A stretch of DNA of 64,000 nt from Flectonema sp. DT1601 (taxonomy: Eukaryota > Euglenozoa > Diplonemea > Diplonemida > Diplonemidae). Where the stretch lies: contig OZ025835.1 in the NCBI GenBank assembly GCA_964019425.1, positions 713,004 to 777,003 of the forward strand. The letters are read 5' to 3'. A program made the translations under genes and the position numbers. Under the pieces are notes generated by a model. That model did not search any database. It saw only the letters and a list, made by a program, of their open reading frames with translations, and was not told the origin of the DNA. Of this stretch, positions 1-7,959 are shown in pieces. The first letter of the stretch is position 1. The number at the start of each line of letters is the position of its first letter.

Positions 1-782
1 TTCAAGAATTCCGGCACTTCGAGTGAGTCCGCTCCCACCGTTGTGGGTGGAGGGATATAATCCATCTAGAAAGGTATGAAGAGATTTATTATATTGTTTT
101 CCTTTTTTAGCTAATGACCACAACCAACAACCCAAACAGCCAAACACTGGAATTTCACCGCATTCTGGAAACCCACCAGTGGGTCAGCACATATCCTTTG
201 ATGGGTTGAACTTTGCAAACATTCTCAGCACACTTCAGAAAGAGATCACATAAATAATAACAACCCGACCTGATCAATTGAAGCTTTTCAAGTAATGTCA
301 ACACGACTCCCGTACATGAGTGCGTCTCATCTCCGTGCGTTTCCTCAGCCTGCTGCGTTCTGTTATGATGCATTTTAGTTTAGTTATTGTCTTTCTCTCT
401 CTCTTTTTTTTTCCTGTTTTTTTTTTTTTTTTTTTTTTTTTTGCTTTATTATTCAAAGAGAAATGATACAAAACATGTCTGTTTGTAAAAGGTTTTTTGA
501 TTTACTCTTTGTAGTGCGTAATGAAGCTTTTATTTACAAAAAAAAAAAAAAAAAAAAAACAACAAACGGAAAAAAACGAAAGGAGAGAAAGAAAACCAAA
601 AAAAAAAAAAAAAAAAAAAAAGGAAACCAGTCAGCGGGAATGATAATTTCCATTTCTGAACACCAACTACTTCATGGAGTTGGTTTTCTTATTTTTGATT
701 AATTTTTTTTTTTTTTGATTAATTATTTTTGCGACTACCTCTACCCACCTCAGATGATACGAATATAACAAATTCAACATAA
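1..782. other. Intergenic stretch with long A and T runs
   Basis: I see no supportable gene here. The stretch holds a 26-base T run (417-442) and two A runs (538-559 and 598-621). The short open frames across these runs are low complexity. A pyrimidine-rich tract ending in AG at 753 lies 30 bases before the start codon of the first gene and may be its splice acceptor. Confidence 0.6.
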
Positions 783-1397
783 ATGGCCGACACCTTAGCC
801 GAGAGAGTATGGCAACTGAAAAAAGAGAATCGAGAACTTCAAAAAGAAATTGAAGACATGATGGAGAGGGAACATCGATTAAAAGAGTTACCCATACAGA
901 CATCAAGATCAGGTGAAGTGAAAGTAGAAACAATGATGTTGTTGGATGAGAAAAGACGACTACTTGAGATGACAATCCCCTCAGAAGAGGCGACTCATAA
1001 AAATAAATTATCTGATTTACAATCTCTTGAGGAATCTGTAGAAGCCAGTAGATCAACTCTAAGGGAACTCCAACATCAAAATGTTAATTTAAGAAAAGGT
1101 CTTTCAACAAAAGAATCCTTACTGCGTGATATCAACAGAGATAACGACTCGAGAATGATTCAAATTCAAACTGAGAGAAGTCAACTTCTATCGACTATTA
1201 ACACAACAGAACATTCTCTTAGTCTTATCCAGGAAGAATATAATAGCTTGAAGCCAAGTGAATTAGTTCAAGATCTTGTCTCAAGTTTATCTGCATACTC
1301 TGACCCGAATACTGTTTCACTTCAGCAGTACGAAATATTAAAAGAAGAAACTAACTCTCTTTATAATAGATTGCTGGGTCTCGGATTTAATCCCTAG
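783..1397 (+). CDS. Coiled-coil protein, function unknown
   Basis: A 204-residue protein that I do not recognise. It is almost entirely charged and heptad-like (rich in Glu, Lys, Leu, Gln and Arg from about residue 5 to 155), so a long coiled coil is likely, with a short less helical C-terminal end. There is no signal peptide or membrane segment. The first Met at 783 is chosen because it follows a pyrimidine-rich AG at 753 and opens the coiled coil directly. The stop is followed by a 36-base T run (1403-1438), a typical gene border in this window. Small coiled-coil proteins of this kind are often cytoskeletal, flagellar or vesicle-tethering components, but nothing here selects among these. 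Confidence 0.72.
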   Translation: MADTLAERVWQLKKENRELQKEIEDMMEREHRLKELPIQTSRSGEVKVETMMLLDEKRRLLEMTIPSEEATHKNKLSDLQSLEESVEASRSTLRELQHQNVNLRKGLSTKESLLRDINRDNDSRMIQIQTERSQLLSTINTTEHSLSLIQEEYNSLKPSELVQDLVSSLSAYSDPNTVSLQQYEILKEETNSLYNRLLGLGFNP

Positions 1398-1401
1398 TGA
1401 C

Positions 1402-1439
<38 letters not shown>

Positions 1440-1583
1440 GTTCACTAAAAAAGTGAAATTGAAAAAAAAAAAATCAAAAATCAAAAATCAAAAAGGTAGA
1501 TAACCCATACTGTACTGTATTAGAATTGTGCGATAACAACGTCCGATTATGACGACGATGAAGAGATTATTTGCTCACTGATA

Positions 1584-1612
1584 TTTATTTATTTATTTTT
1601 TTTTTTTTTCAG
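1584..1612 (+). promoter_or_regulatory. Pyrimidine tract and AG splice acceptor before the first eL22 gene
   Basis: A nearly pure T run ends in CAG at 1612, 33 bases before the ATG. It looks like a strong 3' splice site, for trans-splicing or a 5' UTR intron. Confidence 0.5.
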
Positions 1613-1644
1613 ACCACCATAAAAAAAAAACCCCCCCAATAAAT

Positions 1645-2046
1645 ATGCCACAAAAAAAAAACAAGATACAAGCTAACGACTCTCGTGTGAAGAAGGCTGA
1701 AGCGGGAAAGCTAATTTATAAAATCGACTGTTCAATTCCGTACTCTGATGGCCTCGTTGATGACGACGTGTTGAAGAAGTTCCAATTATACTTGCAAGAG
1801 CATTTAAAAATAAACGGAAAGACAGGAGAGTTAGGAGATAAAGTAAAAATTACAGAAGAAAACCAACTAATCATCATCTCATGCAGCAAGGTGTTGTTTG
1901 CAAAAAGATATCTGAAATTTCTAACTCGAAAATTTCTAATGTCTGAGAAGCTGAGAGACTACTTCAGAGCAGTAGCGATAAATAAAAGAGATTATCAACT
2001 TCGTTATTACAACATCGACCTGGGTGAGGATGACGCTGATGCATAA
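1645..2046 (+). CDS. RPL22: Ribosomal protein eL22, divergent intronless paralogue
   Basis: A 133-residue eL22 of the 60S subunit. It shares the family core with the three copies downstream: the conserved IYKIDCSIP stretch, a lysine-rich ING-K-TG-LG segment, then VLFAKRYLK-LTRKFL and the ending LRYYNIDLG followed by acidic residues. It differs from them at many positions, has no intron (the site reads straight through at Lys-Val-Leu), and uses AT-rich codons where the other copies prefer C- or G-ending ones. Inference: an older or less expressed paralogue that has escaped the homogenisation seen in its neighbours. A retrocopy origin is possible but not shown. The first Met is used, as it sits just after the acceptor at 1612. 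Confidence 0.93.
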   Translation: MPQKKNKIQANDSRVKKAEAGKLIYKIDCSIPYSDGLVDDDVLKKFQLYLQEHLKINGKTGELGDKVKITEENQLIIISCSKVLFAKRYLKFLTRKFLMSEKLRDYFRAVAINKRDYQLRYYNIDLGEDDADA

Positions 2047-2371
2047 GAAGAGCCATCTTTCAGATTCACCCTCCCCTCGAAGTCTGAGTGTTCCGTTGAG
2101 TTTTTAATGTTTTATAGTTATTATCTGGAGATGGAATTATATATTTTTTCATTTCGTCTCTTTTCACTAAAAAAAAAAAAAAAAAAAAAAAATCACATCC
2201 TTTTCCCCCCTTTTTGTTTTTAGTTATTTCTTTTGAGAACAGTTTTGGGGTGCCATTATTATTATTTCATTCCCAGGATATGTGATCTCTGTGGAGAGAC
2301 TGTCAAACGTAAATAAAAGTGAGTAGTTTACAATAATTTAATTATTTCCCAAACAGTTCCTCGTTGCAAAG

Positions 2372-2866
2372 ATGCCAAAGCAGACCCTTAAGAAGGCAAA
2401 CAAGAGATCCACCCATCTCGACTCCCGCGCCAAGCGTGCCGAGCAGGGTAAGTTGATCTACAAAATCGACTGTTCGATCCCATGTTCTGATGAGTTGATT
2501 GACGCTGAGACTATGAAGAAGTTCGAGGCCTACATCACTGAGAACTTGAAGATCAACGGAAAGACCGGACAGCTCGGAAACAAGGTGAAGATTTCCCTCA
2601 ACGAGAACCAGATCCTCATCACTAAGTTCCAGGTGTGTTATTGTTATCTGTTTTTAGAATTCTTAGTAAATAAATGAAATATTTAAGAACAACCCAAAAC
2701 ACTAAAACAGGTCCTCTTCGCCAAGAGATACTTAAAGTACTTAACCAGAAAGTTCTTGAAGAGAGAGAAGTTGAGAGACTACTTCCGTCCAGTTTCTAAC
2801 GGAAAGCACGAGTACCAGCTCAGATACTACAACATTGACTTGGGTGATGACGCCGCTGAGGAATAG
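2372..2866 (+). CDS. RPL22: Ribosomal protein eL22, intron-containing copy (2 of 4)
   Basis: Two exons, 2372-2632 and 2711-2866, encode 138 residues. The basic N-terminus (lysine-rich, MPKQTLKKANKRS) is followed by the eL22 RNA-binding fold and an acidic C-terminal end. The intron (78 bases) is phase 0, begins GTGTGT and ends ACTAAAACAG. Splicing restores the KRYLKYLTRKFL region that every eL22 needs; unspliced, the frame ends soon after residue 100. Codons are strongly biased to AAG, AAC, CTC and ATC, as expected for a highly expressed ribosomal gene. The whole gene with its intron is identical to the copy at 5962-6456, so recent duplication or gene conversion is likely. Confidence 0.95.
2633..2710 (+). 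other. Spliceosomal intron in eL22 copy 2
   Basis: 78 bases from GTGTGTTATTG to the ending ACACTAAAACAG. The likely branch-point sequence (ACTAA) lies only a few bases from the 3' AG, an arrangement known from Giardia and Trichomonas introns. The homologous intronless paralogue at 1645 confirms the exon boundaries. Confidence 0.9.
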
Positions 2867-3103
2867 AAACCTTTTATTAGTTTGTTTAGTAGTAATAATA
2901 ATAAGATGTTCTCTTCATGGCTATCAGTGATGTCTGAATCCCTTTTTTATAAAATATTTTATTAAACAAAAAACACTTTCACTCCCCTCAAGGATACAAA
3001 TATAGAAACCGACTTCCCTAACCTTTTATGACTAACTTAATTCTTTAATTACTTTCAATTGCTACGATACTTTTAGAGAAATTCTGTTGATGAATCAAAT
3101 TAA

Positions 3104-4900
3104 ATGTTGCGAACCATTCTTCGAAAGAGCTCCGAGATCTGCCATCAGAAACCAAGAAAGGAAACCTCAACGAAGTTAACTGATATGTGGGAGAAGGCGA
3201 TGAGAGATTTCGTAGCATTCAACCACCTGACAAGCACTGATATAACCTGTTGTGTAATCGCCTTATCAAGAGTAAGCGCGATAAGAATTGATAAACAATC
3301 TGTGATAACTTTAGAAGTGTTACCGCAACTATTACAACGAGCTAATTATCTAAAAGAAAAGTTTACCGGGAACCAAATAACTGAAATCTTGGGAGTCGTG
3401 AAGTTTGCTCACAAAAGAGACAGAGATTCTCTTATTGACATGTTTAAAGATAAAATTATTAATAATAAAATATCAAGCCTGCATGCTTCTCAAAGAATAA
3501 TCGGAAAATTGTCAAGAGAAGGTGTTCCAGACGAGGTGATGTTTAAGATTACTGAAAAATATTTTAACAGTCACTCAGATCGAATTCATGATTTAATAAG
3601 AATTTTAAGTTCTTCTCAGAAAAGTAAAAATATAAAAACACACAAACACTGCATCGAATTACTTTCTTCGATAACTTCATCAAAACTATCGTCTCTCGAT
3701 GAAGAAGATAAGCTCTGCGTGCTTTCTGTTTTATCGAAGTCTAGAAGTGTCCTGCCTTCTGATTATGTTTTAAAGTCCGACAACATTTCGATAAATATCA
3801 TCAAATTGGACATCCCTACTTCGGCAGGTTATCTTCCAAAACTATTCAGACAATGTAAGCAAATCCTACAAAGTGATTCACGTCATCCTACAGCTCCGTA
3901 CATAAACCGTCTTTTAGAAAGAAATTATTTAACAATATCAAAAACCTTCAAAGAACTACTCGTCGGTGATGTCATTACTGTTCTCCAGTCGTATTGCAGT
4001 CAGGATGGTAAAATGCTATCAGATGAAATGGTGAAACCAGCCCTAAGAAAAGTATTTATGCACACAAGAGAGAAGGTACTTCCGCTTCCAACAGCAGCTG
4101 CGTTTGTTTCGTTCATTAATATTTGGTTGTCTCATAGTAACAGAGGAAAGGATATGGGAAATCCAAGACTACAACAACTTATTAAAAAACATTCAAAAGA
4201 TTATCAACCGATAGTCACAGCAGATGATAACTTTATTAATGAAACAAGAGAACTGTCTCTTGTGGCGGATATTATTAATGATTCAAGAATACAAATAAAT
4301 AGCATCATTAAAAAAACAATAAGACAACAACGAATTGATCCTTGGTTAACAAAACGAATTATAAACTTGGTCTACGTTGCTTCCCAGTTCGATTCCGGGA
4401 AACTACTATTTTGTCAAGTGATGAGTCCTTTAGTGATTCCAAAATTTACGTTTCCTAATTGGGAGATCTTATGCACCGTCGCGAGTATGAACAAGAAGAG
4501 AATGGGAAGATGGGTTCCCGACACCATTCGAATTAAAAAACAACTCTGTCTTGTAATCGATCAGTTGATTGAGAAATGTAAATACAAACCTTCGATAAAA
4601 CAAATGTCAAACCTTCTGCTGGATTTAAACGGATGTACTACTGCCCTCCCTCCAAAGTTATCGTGGGAATTAACAATGCATGTTGGAACTGAATTAAACA
4701 GACTCTCTGAAGCAGAAATATTAGTAGCTATTCGCGCTGCTGTCACTCAGACGTCAATGCGAGACGTAGTTCATATGCTGCTGCCGCATGTGATTTCTCG
4801 AACGTTGTCGAAGAAGTTCATCGATTCGATTAAAATTATTTTAATTCGTTCGGTCGTGACGGAGGAAATCAAAGAGTTCCTTAACAAGTTACCCCAATAA
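3104..4900 (+). CDS. Helical-repeat protein, possibly mitochondrial
   Basis: A 598-residue protein of unknown function. The N-terminus (MLRTILRKSSEICHQ) is basic, hydroxylated and free of acidic residues for about 20 positions, which suggests a mitochondrial presequence. The rest is predicted mostly alpha-helical, with repeating Leu/Ile-rich helices and Lys/Arg/Ser linkers. It recalls the helical-repeat RNA-binding proteins of protist mitochondria (FASTK-, OPR- or RAP-like), but I see no clear C-terminal RAP domain. A TTTTAG acceptor at 3076 lies 28 bases before the ATG. Codons are AT-rich, unlike those of the eL22 genes on either side, so the gene interrupts the eL22 cluster. The family assignment is a guess from composition; that the gene is real is well supported by its length. 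Confidence 0.7.
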   Translation: MLRTILRKSSEICHQKPRKETSTKLTDMWEKAMRDFVAFNHLTSTDITCCVIALSRVSAIRIDKQSVITLEVLPQLLQRANYLKEKFTGNQITEILGVVKFAHKRDRDSLIDMFKDKIINNKISSLHASQRIIGKLSREGVPDEVMFKITEKYFNSHSDRIHDLIRILSSSQKSKNIKTHKHCIELLSSITSSKLSSLDEEDKLCVLSVLSKSRSVLPSDYVLKSDNISINIIKLDIPTSAGYLPKLFRQCKQILQSDSRHPTAPYINRLLERNYLTISKTFKELLVGDVITVLQSYCSQDGKMLSDEMVKPALRKVFMHTREKVLPLPTAAAFVSFINIWLSHSNRGKDMGNPRLQQLIKKHSKDYQPIVTADDNFINETRELSLVADIINDSRIQINSIIKKTIRQQRIDPWLTKRIINLVYVASQFDSGKLLFCQVMSPLVIPKFTFPNWEILCTVASMNKKRMGRWVPDTIRIKKQLCLVIDQLIEKCKYKPSIKQMSNLLLDLNGCTTALPPKLSWELTMHVGTELNRLSEAEILVAIRAAVTQTSMRDVVHMLLPHVISRTLSKKFIDSIKIILIRSVVTEEIKEFLNKLPQ

Positions 4901-5068
4901 ACTATAGGTTGATTACAATAGTGAACTCAATCTATTGTTTTTATTATTTTCGTATTCATATCTGTGGTAAGGATTGGCTGTTGGATTACTTTGTCAGGTC
5001 TTCCACCTTCGCTCGCTTGCACAACGTGCACATAGCCATTGTTTGTTCAGATCAGTGGTATTGTTTTA

Positions 5069-5087
5069 CTTTTATTTTTTACCTCAG
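5069..5087 (+). promoter_or_regulatory. Splice acceptor before eL22 copy 3
   Basis: A T-rich tract ends in CCTCAG at 5087, 17 bases before the ATG at 5104. It lies inside a longer open frame that starts at 4909, so it argues for the downstream start. Confidence 0.55.
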
Positions 5088-5103
5088 CCATCACATCAGA
5101 ACT

Positions 5104-5678
5104 ATGCCAAAGCAGACCCTTAAGAAGGCAAACAAGAGATCCACCCATCTCGACTCTCGCGCCAAGCGTGCCGAGCAGGGTAAGTTGATCTACAAAATCG
5201 ACTGTTCGATCCCATGTTCTGATGAGTTGATTGACGCTGAGACTATGAAGAAGTTCGAGGCCTACATCACTGAGAACTTGAAGATCAACGGAAAGACCGG
5301 ACAGCTCGGAAACAAGGTGAAGATTTCCCTCAACGAGAACCAGATCCTCATCACTAAGTTCCAGGTGTGTTATTGTAGACTGTTTTTAGACTTTTCCTTT
5401 CCTTTCTTTTTTTCTCTTTTTTTGGTAATCTCAAAGACATGTTACTAACGAAAGAGGATTGTGGCGCCAACGACTTTACTTATTTAGACTTGAAGTTGAA
5501 ACAAACCAAAACACTAAAACAGGTCCTCTTCGCCAAGAGATACTTAAAGTACTTAACCAGAAAGTTCTTGAAGAGAGAGAAGTTGAGAGACTACTTCCGT
5601 CCAGTTTCTAACGGAAAGCACGAGTACCAGCTCAGATACTACAACATTGACTTGGGTGATGACGCCGCTGAGGAATAG
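5104..5678 (+). CDS. RPL22: Ribosomal protein eL22, copy 3 with enlarged intron
   Basis: Exons 5104-5364 and 5523-5678 encode the same 138-residue eL22 as copies 2 and 4. Exon 1 shows a single silent change that I could find (C to T in an early Ser codon). The intron is 158 bases, twice that of its sisters. It shares their first about 25 and last about 20 bases but holds unrelated sequence between. Exons stay nearly identical while the intron differs, so either selection or exon-limited gene conversion is at work. The frame is open upstream to 4909, but that extension is hydrophobic and aromatic, absent from the other copies, and crosses a splice acceptor at 5087, so the start at 5104 is used. 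Confidence 0.94.
5365..5522 (+). other. Enlarged intron of eL22 copy 3
   Basis: 158 bases, starting GTGTGTTATTG and ending CACTAAAACAG like its sisters. The extra internal part has a pyrimidine-rich block and a stretch (about 5430-5495) that resembles sequence at about 24085-24155, in an intergenic region 19 kb away. Confidence 0.88.
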
Positions 5679-5961
5679 AAATCTTTCTTTAGTCAGAAAG
5701 CTAGTTGGTAACGTCATGTGAGTACTCGGCAGTATCATTATCCCTTTGAACTCTTTATTGTTATTGTTTATTAGGGTGAAACTGTTCCATCCACTTGTTG
5801 GGAGGAGCTTCTCATCAACATTGTTAGCGACGTTGAATTATTATTATTTACTACTACAGGTTTACTTTGTGACGAAGGATATAAAACCTTTCTTGGAAAA
5901 CTTAACAGTCTTACATTATCAATTTATTATTATTATTATTATTATTCAGTTATCTTTGAAA

Positions 5962-6456
5962 ATGCCAAAGCAGACCCTTAAGAAGGCAAACAAGAGATCC
6001 ACCCATCTCGACTCCCGCGCCAAGCGTGCCGAGCAGGGTAAGTTGATCTACAAAATCGACTGTTCGATCCCATGTTCTGATGAGTTGATTGACGCTGAGA
6101 CTATGAAGAAGTTCGAGGCCTACATCACTGAGAACTTGAAGATCAACGGAAAGACCGGACAGCTCGGAAACAAGGTGAAGATTTCCCTCAACGAGAACCA
6201 GATCCTCATCACTAAGTTCCAGGTGTGTTATTGTTATCTGTTTTTAGAATTCTTAGTAAATAAATGAAATATTTAAGAACAACCCAAAACACTAAAACAG
6301 GTCCTCTTCGCCAAGAGATACTTAAAGTACTTAACCAGAAAGTTCTTGAAGAGAGAGAAGTTGAGAGACTACTTCCGTCCAGTTTCTAACGGAAAGCACG
6401 AGTACCAGCTCAGATACTACAACATTGACTTGGGTGATGACGCCGCTGAGGAATAG
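5962..6456 (+). CDS. RPL22: Ribosomal protein eL22, copy 4
   Basis: Exons 5962-6222 and 6301-6456 encode 138 residues. By eye the gene matches copy 2 at every base, including the 78-base intron, although the two lie 3.6 kb apart with another gene and another copy between them. The flanks are unrelated: upstream is an ATT microsatellite ending in TTCAG at 5949, 13 bases before the ATG. The identity therefore stops at the gene, which fits gene conversion or a tightly bounded duplication. The frame is open further upstream to 5746, but that part is not conserved among copies and is treated as 5' flank. Confidence 0.94.
6223..6300 (+). other. Spliceosomal intron in eL22 copy 4
   Basis: 78 bases, identical to the intron at 2633-2710 (GTGTGT start, ACTAAAACAG end, phase 0). 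Confidence 0.9.
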
Positions 6457-6654
6457 AACACTCAAATGGTAAAGATATTTTATTATAATCCTCTCGGAGG
6501 GTTTTGTTCGACATCTTACAACAGCTGATCGTTGGCAGCGATAAAAAAAACAACAAAAAAAAAAAAAAAAAAAAATGTCACTTATGTTACGCTTAGTGTG
6601 AGGGCTGTTGTATCATGATACTATCTTGGTTTTTTTTTTTTAAACCTACCGATT

Positions 6655-6671
6655 GTTTTATTTACTTTCAG
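6655..6671 (+). promoter_or_regulatory. Splice acceptor before the EEP-family gene
   Basis: TTTTATTTACTTTCAG ends at 6671, 29 bases before the ATG. It is one of the cleaner acceptor-like tracts in the window. Confidence 0.5.
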
Positions 6672-6699
6672 GTGACAAACAATAATAAAATAAGTTCTA

Positions 6700-7671
6700 A
6701 TGGATGGTTCTTTGATTGAGATTCTTCTGATAGGTTTCATCGCTGTTTTATTTTTGTTTTTTTTTCCATCTGAAATACCTCCGTCTGCTAATAAACAATT
6801 AGATTGTAGCAAAGTATTCGGTATTGGACAAGACAGACGACATAATAAAAGTAAATTAAAGGTAACCATCTTTAATCTGTATTGGTTATTTGATGGTGTT
6901 GACGATCCAGTTATATCCCCAACAAATAAACGAGGTCAGAAATATGCGACAAATCACATCAATGAAATGGGAAAAATTATTCACAAGTTAGATTCTGATA
7001 TCGTGATTTTGAGTGAAGTTGAGGACTGTACCACTGCTGGTTTATTGTTGAAGTCAATTCCTGCGAATCACAGAACGGATTACAAAATTTATTTGGTTCG
7101 AGGAACTGATCATTTTACGAATCAAAATGTTGCTTTACTCACAAAAATTGATCCGATCGCTGGGATATTCAGAGGAGTTAAAAAAGTATCAAAACACTTT
7201 TATGCGAATTTTGACATCAATTTAGGTACCCAGAAAATGAACTTGTCAATAATTGCTGCACATCTGATTGCTCATCCAAATGACAAGAGAAGGATTGAAA
7301 AAAGAGAATCACAGGCAGCACTCCTTTCTGAATTAGGAAAGAGATTATTAAAAGGAGGTAGTGAATTAATTATAGGAGGGGATTTAAATGATTATTCAAA
7401 TTCCGTATTGGACGTAAAAAATAGTATTCCAACCTCATCAGTCATGAAGATACTTTCATCTGCTGACACTCCAGAGATGTTCCAACCGTCTTCACTACTT
7501 AGTAAACAAGATAGGTACTCACATAGGACGGGTACTCTCATTGACCATTATCTTATATCAGAAAAGTTAAAAACTTTATTAACAAACATATCTATTAACC
7601 ACAATGATGTTAAGAATGTAAAAGAAGGAGGTTCAGATCACTACCCGGTCACTATAGTATTTGAAAGGTAG
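6700..7671 (+). CDS. Membrane-anchored endonuclease/exonuclease/phosphatase-family protein
   Basis: A 323-residue protein with one N-terminal hydrophobic segment (about residues 5-23) and a full EEP (DNase I-like) fold after it. The family motifs appear in order: Asn59 in FNLYW; the metal-binding Glu106 in LSEVED; His188 in AAHLIAHP; the GGDLND motif (Asp228, Asn230); Asp282-His283 in LIDHYL; and the final SDHYPV (Asp313, His314). All catalytic positions look intact, so a metal-dependent phosphodiesterase is expected. The anchor would place it outside the cell or in the secretory lumen, where nucleic-acid degradation is a plausible role; a phospholipid or sugar phosphodiester substrate cannot be excluded. 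No C-terminal anchor is seen. It follows the eL22 cluster on the same strand. Confidence 0.88.
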   Translation: MDGSLIEILLIGFIAVLFLFFFPSEIPPSANKQLDCSKVFGIGQDRRHNKSKLKVTIFNLYWLFDGVDDPVISPTNKRGQKYATNHINEMGKIIHKLDSDIVILSEVEDCTTAGLLLKSIPANHRTDYKIYLVRGTDHFTNQNVALLTKIDPIAGIFRGVKKVSKHFYANFDINLGTQKMNLSIIAAHLIAHPNDKRRIEKRESQAALLSELGKRLLKGGSELIIGGDLNDYSNSVLDVKNSIPTSSVMKILSSADTPEMFQPSSLLSKQDRYSHRTGTLIDHYLISEKLKTLLTNISINHNDVKNVKEGGSDHYPVTIVFER

Positions 7672-7959
7672 TTTTTTTTTCTTTTTCTTTTTTTTTTTTT
7701 TTTTTTTTTCCACACCCTTCTGTAGAGTCGATTGTTGATACCGTGTGAGAACATTCTTTTTAGTTGTACCTCTGTTGGTTTCGTCTAACCAGCAAAAATA
7801 CTCATACGAAACGGAGAGAGATTCTGTGGTAATAATCTACTCTACTGTGAGAACTCTGATTAACCTTTACGATGTATTGTTGTTCTTTGGTCAGGTACTA
7901 CTATTCGTTTGCAAAATATTATTTATTTATATTATATTCACTAAAAGGGGAAGCAGGAC

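Noticed and set aside
463-702. Lys-rich open frame
   Set aside because: It is generated by two long A runs and has no conserved content.
4384-4404. tRNA T-arm-like CCCAGTTCGATTCCGGG
   Set aside because: It lies within a coding region, with no acceptor stem, D-arm or anticodon arm around it.
4909-5103. N-terminal extension of eL22 copy 3
   Set aside because: It is absent from the other eL22 copies and crosses a strong acceptor at 5087; it is 5' flank that happens to be open.
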